The notes below the pieces were generated by a model. It ran no database searches. It saw only the letters and a program-made list of their open reading frames with translations, and was not told the origin of the DNA. DNA of 64,000 nucleotides from Ectothiorhodospiraceae bacterium (GTDB lineage: Bacteria; Pseudomonadota; Gammaproteobacteria; Nitrococcales; Aquisalimonadaceae), in the NCBI GenBank assembly GCA_020831845.1, contig JAFIFV010000097.1:1-64000 (forward strand), given 5' to 3'. Each line of letters opens with the position of its first letter. Within the stretch, counting starts at the first letter, position 1. A program made the position numbers and the translations under genes. This document shows, one piece after another, positions 8,492 through 17,562 of this stretch.

Positions 8492-10689
8492 GTCGAGGTG
8501 CTCCGAGGGTTGTGCAGGGTATAGAGAAAGACGGGGCCGTCTGCGGTGTCGATGCTTACTTCCTCCGACACCGTGCCGGCAAACTCCTGCGGCTCGTCAC
8601 CGTCGATTCGCACCACCAACGTGCTGTGCTCCGGGACTTTCTGCATCAGCACCATCTTCCGCGCGTCGCCCGAGTCAGGACCAGAGGAAGAGACAATGCC
8701 GTGAAATGTGCGCAGGGCGTGGCGAACCGGGTGCGCGTAGGTGCAACACTGCCAGTAGTCGACGACTGCAAACCGGTTCGGTTCCCGCCCCTGGCGCGAA
8801 GCGGGCGCCTCAGGCCGCAACAGGCGATGCGTGTGTCCGGAGATTCGGAGAAAGTGCCATTGCAGATCATTGCCGTGCAGAAATGCCTCCAGCTGGGCGA
8901 CGACGCCCTCCGGCAATCGCTCGAACTCGCACCCATAGGACAAACCGGGTCGACCGGCATCCGGCGAGGTTCGATGTACGCTGGCGATCCGGCCACGGAA
9001 AGGCATTGGGCCGCTCGGCAGGTACAGGTGTCCGGTCAGATGCTTGCCTGCTTCCACCGGTCCGGACAGGCCGCCATGAAAACCGAACCCCTGCACCGAA
9101 AGGTCATCGACCGTCACCTGCTTATCCGATTGATCCTCCAGCGTGATCACGGCACAGACCGGAATGAAAAACCGGTACTCCTGACGACGGGATCGCACGT
9201 TGGCCAAAGTGAAACGCAGCAGGCGAACGGCGATGGCAAGAACTGCGAGGCACCAGAACACATTGGCAAGCAGGGCTCCCAGCGTGAGGTTGCCGGCGGG
9301 ATAGTGCACCAGGACGCCCACGGGTATTGCCGCCACGCCGAGCGCAAGGATGAGCAACTGCGGATATAGGGGCGCCAGCAGTGCCGGATTGGGGTTGCGT
9401 TGCTTTGCCGACACGACGAATGGCAGGCGCCGCTTGAAGAAAGCCAGCGTGGACTGGCTGAACACGGCAAAGCGGGCAAAGTTGTATTCCTCACTGAAGA
9501 ACAGATGACCGTGACCGCGACTGACGATGCCGAATGTCCAGAAGGTAATGACCAGGTAGGGAACGAAAACGAACAGGAACTCGACCACGGAAATGCGAAT
9601 CGGCAGCGTTCCGGAGAGCAGAGCGAAGGCCGGCACAGTGTAGAAAATGGCACGCTGCCAGCCTTCGAAATAAGTGACGATGCTGGAGAAATAGTTGAGT
9701 TTCTGCGCGAGCGTCAGGTTGCGGTTGGTTAGCACGCGCTCCCGGCGCCAGACCTGCATCGCCCCCTGCCCCCAGCGCAGGCGCTGACGCATGTACTCGC
9801 GGGCATCCAGGACCGCGATCCCGTAGGCCAGCGGGTGATAATGGTAGACCGAATCGAAACCCTTCTCGTGGAGGCGCAGCGAAGTGTGCAGATCCTCGGT
9901 GACGGAGCCGGTGGCGAAGCCGCCGATGTTATCCAGGGCACTGCGTCGCAGCAGCGCACAGCTACCGCAGAAAAATGCCGCGTTCCAGTAATCCTTGCCG
10001 CGCTGGACCACATTGAAGAACAGCGACTGCTCGGTCCACAGGTTTTTGTTCCTGCCGCTGATGCGGTGCTGGTAGGAATCGAGATTGTAGAATTCCTGCG
10101 GCGTCTGAACGAAAGCGAGGTTGCGGTTGCGGAAGTAGCCAAGCGTTTCCACCAGAAACCGCGTGTGGGGGGCATGATCGGCGTCAAACAGGGCGATGAT
10201 CTCGGCTTTGCTATGCAGAAGAGCGTTGTTCAGATTGCCCGCCTTGGCATCGATATTGTCGCTACGGGCCAGATAATGGCAATCCAGCCGCTCTGCCAGA
10301 GCCGCCATCTCTGGCCTGTTGCCGTCATCAAGCAACCACGTGCGGTGCGGATACTCCATCCGCAATGCGGCCAGCAGGGTACGTCGCACCACTTCCAGCG
10401 GCTCGTTGTACGTGGTTATGAAGACGTCCACGCTCAAGCCTTTCTGCGGCGGCGGTGGCTCCCGGCGCGGCAGGCGCCAGCCCATGTGCAGCAACAGCAG
10501 CATGGTCATGATGCCGAACAGCTCAGCGCTGAAGACCAGCCCGGAGAATATCGGCGCGGACGGATTGAGCGTTCCCGAACGCCAGATGACGTACGCCATT
10601 GCGATAACGACATACACCCCGACCACCCCATATCTGGGGCTGGTTGCGATCATGGCCTTTCTGTCGCTTGTAGGGAAATCGACCTGCAT
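8464..10689 (-). CDS. bcsA: Cellulose-synthase-like GT2 glycosyltransferase with PilZ domain
   Basis: A 741-aa processive inner-membrane glycosyltransferase. Two N-terminal helices precede the GT-A domain with DDG (121-123), DAD (169-171), TED (264-266) and QRLRW (302-306, the Q-x-x-R-W polymer site); FFCGS (239-243) is also conserved. Several helices follow (about 345-395 and 440-495), then a PilZ domain with RQEYR (502-506) and DLSVQG (529-534), matching the cyclic-di-GMP motifs RxxxR and D/NxSxxG. This suggests allosteric activation by c-di-GMP. No bcsB, bcsC or bcsZ is adjacent; only the BcsS-like gene follows. Cellulose is the likely product, but another beta-glucan is possible. Confidence 0.85.
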   Translation of the reverse strand: MQVDFPTSDRKAMIATSPRYGVVGVYVVIAMAYVIWRSGTLNPSAPIFSGLVFSAELFGIMTMLLLLHMGWRLPRREPPPPQKGLSVDVFITTYNEPLEVVRRTLLAALRMEYPHRTWLLDDGNRPEMAALAERLDCHYLARSDNIDAKAGNLNNALLHSKAEIIALFDADHAPHTRFLVETLGYFRNRNLAFVQTPQEFYNLDSYQHRISGRNKNLWTEQSLFFNVVQRGKDYWNAAFFCGSCALLRRSALDNIGGFATGSVTEDLHTSLRLHEKGFDSVYHYHPLAYGIAVLDAREYMRQRLRWGQGAMQVWRRERVLTNRNLTLAQKLNYFSSIVTYFEGWQRAIFYTVPAFALLSGTLPIRISVVEFLFVFVPYLVITFWTFGIVSRGHGHLFFSEEYNFARFAVFSQSTLAFFKRRLPFVVSAKQRNPNPALLAPLYPQLLILALGVAAIPVGVLVHYPAGNLTLGALLANVFWCLAVLAIAVRLLRFTLANVRSRRQEYRFFIPVCAVITLEDQSDKQVTVDDLSVQGFGFHGGLSGPVEAGKHLTGHLYLPSGPMPFRGRIASVHRTSPDAGRPGLSYGCEFERLPEGVVAQLEAFLHGNDLQWHFLRISGHTHRLLRPEAPASRQGREPNRFAVVDYWQCCTYAHPVRHALRTFHGIVSSSGPDSGDARKMVLMQKVPEHSTLVVRIDGDEPQEFAGTVSEEVSIDTADGPVFLYTLHNPRSTSTWIRTPALA

Positions 10690-10889
10690 GCAGGCGCCTT
10701 TCTCGGCTCAGGAATACTCGAAGCGCGGACACACGAATCGATAATCTTCTCTTGCTTCGGGCTGTTTCAGTACGCTGACCCACATAGGGGCCTGGCCCAC
10801 TACGCCGCCGAGGGGTGTCAGGCCCACCTTCTCTGATACCATGCGCCTGCGAAATCGCAGCCGATGGCAAGCAAGACCTGGAGCATTGC

Positions 10890-11819
10890 GTGGCAAAGAG
10901 AAAGCGGAAGGAGGTCCCCACGCGTCCGGCACACCCGTACAACTGGGGCCAGTGCCTGACCCTGGCCGCTCTGTGGCTGCTGGCCCGCCTGCCCTGGCGG
11001 CTGGGCCTGCGGCTGGGAGAAGCACTGGGACGGCCCGGCTATGCGTTGGCCAGCGAGCGCCGCGAGGTAGCCCGGCGCAACCTGGAGCTGTGCTTCCCCC
11101 GGATGGACAGCCGGGAACGGGAAGCGCTGGTCCGGCAGAATTTCCGGGCCAGCGGCCGCGCCGTGGTGGAAACGGCACTGGCCTGGTACGGCGGCCGGCA
11201 GGTGGACGCCATCCCCATCGAGGTCCGCGGCGAGGAACATCTGCGGGCCGCCCAGTCCGGGGGGCGCGCCGTGATCCTGATGTCCGGGCATTTCCTGTGT
11301 GTCGAACTGGCGGCACGGCTGCTGCCGGACCGCATTCCCATGGCCGTTATCTACAAACCGATGCGGAAGAAGCCGGTGCTGGACCAGGCCATGCTGAACG
11401 CCCGGCGCCGCAACCTGAAAGATGCCTTGCCCCGGGAAGACATCCGTGGCCTGGTGCGCACGCTGAAGAGCGGTCTGCCGATCTGGTACGCAGGCGACCA
11501 GGATTACGGCCGCAAGCACAGCGTGTTCGCGCCGTTCTTCGGAACACCCGCGGCCACCATCACCGCGCTCAGCAGGCTGAGCCGGATGGGCAAGGCCGCG
11601 GTGGTACCGCTGTTCTTCTTCCGCCGCGAAGATGGCGGCTACCTGATCGAATTCCAGCCGGAACTGAAGGGCTTCCCGTCCGGCGACGATCTGGAAGACG
11701 CAACCCATATGAACCGGGTACTGGAGCAGGCGGTGGAACGCTATCCCGAGCAATACCTGTGGATACACCGCCGCTTCAAGCGACAGGAAGACAAGAAGGA
11801 AAACCTGTATCTCCGCTGA
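10890..11819 (+). CDS. Lipid A biosynthesis acyltransferase (LpxL/HtrB family)
   Basis: A 309-aa membrane-associated acyltransferase that adds a secondary acyl chain to Kdo2-lipid IVA. The HFLCVE motif fits the H-x4-D/E catalytic signature seen as HFMSLE in E. coli LpxL; the GDQDYG motif and the C-terminal YLWIHRRFK segment are also family-typical. Start: GTG at 10890 gives a normal length (E. coli LpxL 306 aa) with GGAG ten bases before; the frame is open back to an ATG at 10815, but that would add 25 residues unlike the family. Convergent with a sulfotransferase gene. Confidence 0.9.
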   Translation: MAKRKRKEVPTRPAHPYNWGQCLTLAALWLLARLPWRLGLRLGEALGRPGYALASERREVARRNLELCFPRMDSREREALVRQNFRASGRAVVETALAWYGGRQVDAIPIEVRGEEHLRAAQSGGRAVILMSGHFLCVELAARLLPDRIPMAVIYKPMRKKPVLDQAMLNARRRNLKDALPREDIRGLVRTLKSGLPIWYAGDQDYGRKHSVFAPFFGTPAATITALSRLSRMGKAAVVPLFFFRREDGGYLIEFQPELKGFPSGDDLEDATHMNRVLEQAVERYPEQYLWIHRRFKRQEDKKENLYLR

Positions 11820-11846
11820 TGCCGCCCGTGCCGAGCTTCAGAGGAG

Positions 11847-12722
11847 TCAATCCGCCGGCCGGTAGCCGAAGGCCGCAAGGCGGTCAGCGTGCCGACGCGA
11901 CACCTCCACCAGTTCCGGAGCCGCCCGGTACGCATAGGCGCGGCCGGCGTCGAAGCGGGCGGCATTGGCGGCCAGTTCTGCGGCTCCCACCCGCAGGCCA
12001 CAGAACTCGGCGATACGGGCCAGATGCGGTTCCGGCTCCGCCAGCAGCTCCTCGTAGCGCAGCTCCAGCGCCTGTTCCCCAAGAGTCTGGACGTGCGCAT
12101 GCGCCCTCGCCGTGTAGGCTTCCCAAAGGGCGATACCTTCGTCCAGATCGGCAATCCGGGGGGAATGGGCGAAGCCGCTGCGCTTTGGGGCGAAAGGGCT
12201 GTTCACATACGCTGAGCGGCGGCCGCGGTAGCGCCGGGCAGCCGCCGCCGCTGCCTGTTCGCGCCGCACCTTCAGGCTCTGGGCCACATCGACGCCATGT
12301 CGAAGGATGTGCAGCACGCGTGCCTGCGGGAAAACCTTCAGCCACAGCGGCAGGGTGTAACTGTTCCGCGGATCCTTCCACCCCCACGGTTCCGCAATGC
12401 GGCGCATGGAACGGTACTTCAGCCATCGCCGCAGGCCCAGGAAGCGGGCGCAGGAAGGCCCTTGCACCACGCCGGACAGATAATCCGCCACCAGCGCCGA
12501 GCTTTCGTCATCCGCCAGCAGAGCGTCCACGCCCTCAGGCCGCTCCCAGGTGGCGCTGGACTGGGAGAACACCCAGGCATTGAGCGCGTTGGTATAGGGG
12601 CATTCCTCGTTGCGCGTGGTGCCGAGCCCCATGTAGAAACCGAGCCCCTGCAGGGTGCGTGTCAGCATGCTGGTGCCCGAACGATGCATGCCGATGATGA
12701 TGACCGGTGCCTTTGCACACAT
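11847..12722 (-). CDS. Sulfotransferase family protein (type-3-like)
   Basis: A 291-aa predicted PAPS-dependent sulfotransferase. The phosphosulfate-binding loop is GMHRSGTS (residues 11-18) at the very N-terminus, and WKDPRNS (115-121) and RHGVDVAQSL (141-150) form the 3'-phosphate region. No signal peptide, so it acts in the cytoplasm on a sugar or lipid-linked glycan before export. First of nine sulfotransferases in the window. It stands between an LpxL-type gene and msbA, supporting a glycolipid substrate. The acceptor is unknown. Confidence 0.82.
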   Translation of the reverse strand: MCAKAPVIIIGMHRSGTSMLTRTLQGLGFYMGLGTTRNEECPYTNALNAWVFSQSSATWERPEGVDALLADDESSALVADYLSGVVQGPSCARFLGLRRWLKYRSMRRIAEPWGWKDPRNSYTLPLWLKVFPQARVLHILRHGVDVAQSLKVRREQAAAAAARRYRGRRSAYVNSPFAPKRSGFAHSPRIADLDEGIALWEAYTARAHAHVQTLGEQALELRYEELLAEPEPHLARIAEFCGLRVGAAELAANAARFDAGRAYAYRAAPELVEVSRRHADRLAAFGYRPAD

Positions 12723-13059
12723 AGCTTAAGACGAATCCTGTTTATGCCTGCCGCCGTGACTTCGCCATCGGGCGGAGCTAGACCTTAGCGCATGACGGTA
12801 TTGCGGAACCAGTGCAAATGCACCATGCTATCCAGCCCGCGCACGGCAACACACCCATGATCTGCGCCAACCACATGCCGAAGGTGCGATGACGCCCTGA
12901 TTGCCTCGGACTCAGTGATGAATTTGTGAGTCTGTGATCGCGGGTTCGCTCAACGCGAGAAGTTTAGGTTCGCCCCGGTACCGTCCCGAGACAATGGAGC
13001 CAGCACCTTGGATAGCACCCAGGGACCAAATTTAGCCGTCAGGCGAGTTTAGGCAGTCT
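12723..13059. other. Intergenic gap with no recognised feature
   Basis: This 337-bp stretch separates the divergent sulfotransferase and msbA genes. It should hold both promoters, but I see no convincing sigma-70 pair, terminator hairpin or long open frame. Confidence 0.6.
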
Positions 13060-14862
13060 ATGATTCGAACAACGGAAGCGAAAGCGGAAATCAAGAACGC
13101 AGTCGGACGAAACGTTACCGCTGCTGAATCGCTGGGAATCTATCGCCGCATACTTACCTATGTTATCCCGTACTGGCGTCTGGCAGCCCTGGCGGTCATC
13201 GCGATGGTTCTTGCGGCTGCAGGTCAGGCCGCGTTCGCATGGATCGTTCAACCCCTGGTAGATGGAACTTTCATCGAACAGGACCCCCAAGCGAGAGTCT
13301 GGGTTCCCGCAGTATTGGTCGGGATATTTCTAGTGCACGGGATAACCATGTTCGCGTCCGACTACACAATGGCGTGGGTCGGGAGGAACGTCGTTGCCGA
13401 TATGCGCCAGCAGGTTTTCGAAAAATACCTGGTATTGCCATCAAGCTACTTCGACCAGGGTTCGCTCGGATTTCTAAAAGCAAAGTTAACTTACAACGCC
13501 AACCAGGTAGCAGACGCCGCATCAAAATCGGTAGTCACTTTAATTAGAGACACTTTCACTATTCTTTTCCTTATCGGATACATGATCTACCTGGCTGGCT
13601 GGCTAACTCTCGTATTCTTTGCATTGGCGCCAGTTCTTGGCCAGATCATTCTCTGGGCAAACAAGCGTTTCCGTAAAATCGCACGAAGAATGCAGGCAAC
13701 AATCGGTGGCATCGGGCAAGTTGCGGAAGACACCTTGCGAGGCCATGTTGAGGTCAAGATTTTCGGCGCAATAGACGAGGAGACGGAGCGCTTCCGTCAG
13801 ATCAACAACAAACACAAGCAGCAGCAGCTGCGCTACACCGCAGTCAAGGCCATGAGTGCACCGCTGGTCCAACTGGTGGCCGTTGTCGCCCTGGCTATCG
13901 TCCTTTACTTAACGACCATGGATGTAGTCATGCAAGCGGTTACTCCTGGAGGAATTCTTTCCTTCATGACCGCTACCGCCCTGATGATGGCGCCTCTAAA
14001 GCGGATCGTGAAGGTCAACTCCGAGATCCAGAAAGCAATCGCGGCGGGTGAGAGTTTGTTCGAGATGCTGGACCTCGAACCGGAGCCTGATCATGGCACC
14101 GTTCGGATTGATCGCGCCAAGGGGCATGTGGCTTATGAGAATATCTATTTCCGGTATGGCGAGCACAAAGCCGATGTACTTAGGGACATCAGCTTTGAGA
14201 TCAGTCCGGGAGAAACTGTCGCACTAGTGGGGCGCTCCGGAAGCGGAAAATCGACAATTGCCAGTCTACTACCTCGCTTCTACCAGCCCCGCGCCGGCCG
14301 GATCACGCTGGACGGTCGCCCTATCGATGATTATCCACTGAGGGACCTCCGCGCTCAGATCGCCATCGTCACCCAGCAGGTCATACTGTTCAATGACTCC
14401 ATCGCGAAAAACATTGCATACGGAATGGCCGACCGCGCGACGCCTGAGCAACTCCGCGAAGCAGCCAAGCTGGCCAACGCTCTGGACTTCATTGAGGCGT
14501 TGCCGGAAGGCTTCGAGACATTCATTGGGGACAACGGCGTGATGTTGTCAGGAGGCCAGCGACAGCGACTTGCGATAGCCAGAGCACTCATCAAGGACGC
14601 CCCGATCCTCATCCTCGACGAAGCCACTTCGGCGCTGGACACTGAATCGGAGCATATGATCCAGGACGCCCTGGACCGATTGATGCAGTCGCGCACGACC
14701 CTCGTGATTGCCCATCGCCTGTCGACGATCGAGGATGCGGATCGCATCATCGTCATTGACGACGGAGCCATCGTAGAGACAGGAACCCATGAGGAACTCC
14801 TGGCGCTGAATGGCCATTATGCGCTCCTGCATAGCCGTCAATTCCAGGATGACGACCAGTAG
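13060..14862 (+). CDS. msbA: Lipid A/LPS export ABC transporter, permease-ATPase fusion
   Basis: A 600-aa half-transporter that flips lipid A-core across the inner membrane as a homodimer. The N-terminal six-helix domain (about residues 30-320) contains an MsbA-like coupling region. The ATPase domain has Walker A GRSGSGKST (388-396), signature LSGGQRQR, Walker B ILILDEATSALD and H-loop IAHRLST. Length is slightly above E. coli MsbA (582) owing to about 15 extra N-terminal residues. Base composition is a little more AT-rich than the neighbours. It lies inside the glycan locus, not beside lpxK as in many relatives, so a dedicated exporter for this locus is an alternative. Confidence 0.88.
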   Translation: MIRTTEAKAEIKNAVGRNVTAAESLGIYRRILTYVIPYWRLAALAVIAMVLAAAGQAAFAWIVQPLVDGTFIEQDPQARVWVPAVLVGIFLVHGITMFASDYTMAWVGRNVVADMRQQVFEKYLVLPSSYFDQGSLGFLKAKLTYNANQVADAASKSVVTLIRDTFTILFLIGYMIYLAGWLTLVFFALAPVLGQIILWANKRFRKIARRMQATIGGIGQVAEDTLRGHVEVKIFGAIDEETERFRQINNKHKQQQLRYTAVKAMSAPLVQLVAVVALAIVLYLTTMDVVMQAVTPGGILSFMTATALMMAPLKRIVKVNSEIQKAIAAGESLFEMLDLEPEPDHGTVRIDRAKGHVAYENIYFRYGEHKADVLRDISFEISPGETVALVGRSGSGKSTIASLLPRFYQPRAGRITLDGRPIDDYPLRDLRAQIAIVTQQVILFNDSIAKNIAYGMADRATPEQLREAAKLANALDFIEALPEGFETFIGDNGVMLSGGQRQRLAIARALIKDAPILILDEATSALDTESEHMIQDALDRLMQSRTTLVIAHRLSTIEDADRIIVIDDGAIVETGTHEELLALNGHYALLHSRQFQDDDQ

Positions 14863-15007
14863 CGGAGTTACCCGCGAGGTGGTCGGCAGACTCGGGTCCC
14901 ACCGATAGAGCACACGCACGAACTTTAAGTGGGCGTGCGCCTACACGGAAGAAACGTCCGGACCCATAGAAGCGCTACCAGGCAAAGGCCAAACCCGTGG
15001 AGCACAA

Positions 15008-15028
15008 GGGAAGCGCCAATGAGTTCCC
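15008..15028. repeat. Possible degenerate copy of the dispersed repeat end
   Basis: GGGAAGC at the left and TTCCC at the right match the 21-bp end of the 34124-34393 element at 16 of 21 positions. It lies just upstream of the AT-rich kinase gene. Given the degeneracy, chance is possible. Confidence 0.3.
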
Positions 15029-15085
15029 AATACACCGCCGTCGGCATTGAAAAAGAAGAAGCCTGTAGAGAGACGGAGAAACCAA

Positions 15086-16054
15086 ATGCTCGGAAAAGCT
15101 CTTCGCACTTTCAAACGCGAAAAAAAATATAGGGCGGAGCTAGAGAAATCGATCCAAGACCATACAAGTGAATTAGTGTCTGGACAGTTCCTCCAAGAGG
15201 GACGGATCGCGTACAGAAAGGGCATTGCCTTACCAGAACACCTAAAAAAAACCAAAGGCCACAACAAGGACAGTCTGATTTATGAGATGGCGAAAATACT
15301 AGCCAGAACTGGAAAAATAAACAACAATAATGAAGGAGAAAAAAAGAACCTTTTTGAAATAATAGTTCTAACAAATCCGGACGATATACTTTTAATTTCC
15401 AAAGAAAACGAAATCGTCAGAAGGTATTCCAAAAATTTCAATTTCTCAGGCAACTACTTAACAATAAGGAAAGAAATATCCAAGCGCCTTCCGCTGGTCT
15501 CATTTTCCATTTCCGAACGCGGCGATTACATTACGGAAGAGCTTGCGGATGGACACCCTCTAAATCAGGAGAGCATAGAAAAAATTATTGAAGTATCAAA
15601 CAGAATAATACAGAACTCATCCCCCCAAAAAAAATTTATAGATTCAGAAAAAAATAATGATGAAATCACGCTTCGCACTTTCTTTTCCAACGAGTTCTGG
15701 GCACCTTCCCACGGCGACCTTAGGCCTCAGAATATTCTGGTCACCAACCGTGATGCCGGCGAAGTAAAAATCATAGATGCTTCCAACTTGGGACTTCACC
15801 CTTTCTGGTATGACGGACTCATGCTGGCAACAGAAGCCGGAGTCCGACTTTTTGCACAGGGGGCTTTCGACGGCGCACTTCAGCATCTGTTCCGATCAGG
15901 AGGGCTTCCCGCTCTCAGCCTGACGAGCCATCGCCAGCTTGTCATTGAGGCATTTCATCGATACAAGAAGTTCTTGAGGGTGCGCCGGCAGATTGAGATT
16001 ACACGTCATGAGGGCTGGTGGAACAAGGAGAAGCCCGAAAAGACCGAGATATAA
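15086..16054 (+). CDS. Aminoglycoside-phosphotransferase-fold kinase, AT-rich gene
   Basis: A 322-aa protein with the APH/choline-kinase catalytic loop SHGDLRPQN, giving the base Asp and metal Asn, followed by KIIDASNLG in the DFG position. The N-terminal lobe is poorly conserved and Lys-rich. The DNA is visibly AT-rich, with poly-A runs and AAA/AAT codons, unlike the flanking genes, which suggests recent acquisition. ATG at 15086 has GGAG eight bases upstream; a TTG at 15047 is in frame but less likely. It lies between msbA and a hypothetical gene in the glycan locus, so phosphorylation of a sugar is more plausible than drug resistance. Substrate unknown. Confidence 0.7.
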   Translation: MLGKALRTFKREKKYRAELEKSIQDHTSELVSGQFLQEGRIAYRKGIALPEHLKKTKGHNKDSLIYEMAKILARTGKINNNNEGEKKNLFEIIVLTNPDDILLISKENEIVRRYSKNFNFSGNYLTIRKEISKRLPLVSFSISERGDYITEELADGHPLNQESIEKIIEVSNRIIQNSSPQKKFIDSEKNNDEITLRTFFSNEFWAPSHGDLRPQNILVTNRDAGEVKIIDASNLGLHPFWYDGLMLATEAGVRLFAQGAFDGALQHLFRSGGLPALSLTSHRQLVIEAFHRYKKFLRVRRQIEITRHEGWWNKEKPEKTEI

Positions 16055-16168
16055 CCGCTGCAGCCGGCCGCACAGCACGCCTCGCACCGGCAACTCAGTC
16101 GGTCTGCGGCTGACCGAAAACTGTCATACTCTTTGCCATGGCCGCTCGCTGTGTGAGGAGGGAACGCC

Positions 16169-16747
16169 ATGTCAAAGCCCGTACTGATCGAAGTGCCTCC
16201 AGAGCGTATCGAGGGCGTTATCATCAAGCGCGACAGAGTGCGACGGTTTCGTTTTGCGCTAAGCGGACTAGGCCTACCTCCACGCGTCAAACGCGGCCAC
16301 TGGCATGAATGGGTCATTCCGGTGTTCGAGCATCCCACCGTCGCGTTGATGTCGGCCTTCCACTACGAGAGATTCGAGCCGGAGCGGTGCCGGGAACATC
16401 TGGAGCGGTATTTCCAGCTTCGCGGCCTGGGCAACGACGAGGCACGAGACAAGAGCGCGCGCAAGCTGGAGGCATATGTTGAGCGCTATCGGCTGCTGGC
16501 AAGCGCATACCAACGCCATGGTTACCGCCCCGGTACTGCCGACGAGGAAATCGGCGTCGCAATCGGACCTGATGGGCAGTTGTTCAAGGCATCGGAGGGA
16601 CAGCATCGTTTCGGTCTTGCCCTGGCCATGAAACTACCAATAGTGGTTGCCGAAGTGCGCTACGTACATGCCGACTGGTGGCGCCGCACGCGAACAGGCC
16701 TCCGGGGCAACCTGGAAAACAGTGTATGCGCAATGCTGCAACGTTAG
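16169..16747 (+). CDS. Hypothetical protein with ParB/sulfiredoxin-like segment
   Basis: A 192-aa protein preceded by a strong GGAGGG ribosome site. The C-terminal third holds SEGQHRFGLALAMKLP, which resembles the E-G-x-H-R motif of ParB/sulfiredoxin-like nucleotide-binding domains; the N-terminal part has no motif I know. Charged and soluble with no signal peptide. Similar ParB-like hypothetical proteins occur in surface-glycan loci, but I know of no established function. The stop codon abuts a degenerate copy of the dispersed repeat. Confidence 0.6.
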   Translation: MSKPVLIEVPPERIEGVIIKRDRVRRFRFALSGLGLPPRVKRGHWHEWVIPVFEHPTVALMSAFHYERFEPERCREHLERYFQLRGLGNDEARDKSARKLEAYVERYRLLASAYQRHGYRPGTADEEIGVAIGPDGQLFKASEGQHRFGLALAMKLPIVVAEVRYVHADWWRRTRTGLRGNLENSVCAMLQR

Positions 16748-16767
16748 GGACGCGCTGATTGCTTCCC
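16747..16767. repeat. Degenerate copy of the dispersed palindromic repeat end
   Basis: Matches the 21-bp end of the 34124-34393 element at 17 of 21 positions (GGGAxGCxCTGATTxxTTCCC). It starts on the last base of the preceding stop codon and lies between two convergent genes. Confidence 0.55.
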
Positions 16768-16776
16768 TACGAGCGC

Positions 16777-17553
16777 TCACTGCAGATAGCTGCTCGGTGC
16801 GGGATCGTAGCCTAGCAGCCGAAAATCGGCCTCGTACAAGCGTTGGACGCGTTCCATCAACTCCGGGGTGTAATACGCCTGGATCTTTTCGTTCGCTCCC
16901 TGCCGGTTATGTTGCCTGGCGAGTATTTCCACCGACTGCGGCTGGGGCATGATGGACTCGATCAATGTGGTCAGATCCTGCTGCAGGGTTTCCACCCGGC
17001 CGATCAGGTGCAGTCTTTCGACTGGAACCGGACAGATCGCTGTTTGCGGTGCCCAATGAATATTGCTGTAGCGATTACGTCCGCTCTCCAGATACCCGAT
17101 GAATCGCTCGAAGGTCATCTCCTGGTTGTCGTCGAAACCTGCCGCCCTCGCCACCCAATCATAGCTGGCGCTGTTTTCGTCCGAGCGAAGTTTGTCCAGA
17201 TAGGCGGAAAGGACACGTGTGTACGGGTTTCGGAAGAAGCTGAACACAAAGAACGACTTTTCCAGCGCGCGCGCACCGAAATAGCGCTTCGGGCTTGGGT
17301 TGGAAAAAAGCTTCCTGGCGGCTTTGCCCTCGGGGTCATTTTCCAGTTGCCGCGCCTCGTCGGGAAACAACAGGCGCGCAAGCGTCAGGCTAACGGTGGA
17401 ATTGGCGGCCTTGGGGATGCGTACGTACAGGAAACGATGCGCCGGATTACATGCCAGCCGTCGCCAGACCCGCACCCGCAGTTCCTTCGGCACAGCGCGC
17501 ATAACGGGGCTGTATTCAATCAGCAGGCGATCCAGCTTGCTTTCCCCGGACAT
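16777..17553 (-). CDS. Sulfotransferase family 2 protein
   Basis: A 258-aa predicted carbohydrate sulfotransferase. The 5'-phosphosulfate loop PKAANST (residues 47-53) and the 3'-phosphate motif FRNPYTRVLSAY (107-118) match the HNK-1/chondroitin-type family. GAGGGGG precedes the ATG. It lies 9 bp after an FkbM methyltransferase gene on the same strand, so the two are probably co-transcribed and may act on the same glycan. No signal peptide; cytoplasmic action on a lipid-linked intermediate is inferred. Confidence 0.85.
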   Translation of the reverse strand: MSGESKLDRLLIEYSPVMRAVPKELRVRVWRRLACNPAHRFLYVRIPKAANSTVSLTLARLLFPDEARQLENDPEGKAARKLFSNPSPKRYFGARALEKSFFVFSFFRNPYTRVLSAYLDKLRSDENSASYDWVARAAGFDDNQEMTFERFIGYLESGRNRYSNIHWAPQTAICPVPVERLHLIGRVETLQQDLTTLIESIMPQPQSVEILARQHNRQGANEKIQAYYTPELMERVQRLYEADFRLLGYDPAPSSYLQ

Positions 17554-17562
17554 GCTTCCCCC

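Noticed and set aside
10841..12583. 580-codon open frame on the plus strand crossing lpxL and the first sulfotransferase
   Set aside because: Arg/Pro/Gly-rich, no domain, overlaps two real genes in other frames.
12778..12788. CTAGACCTTAG 11-mer shared with 2037-2047
   Set aside because: Only two copies and no extended similarity; likely chance.
14929..15132. Small open frame upstream of the AT-rich kinase
   Set aside because: No ribosome site, overlaps the kinase 5' end, no motif.
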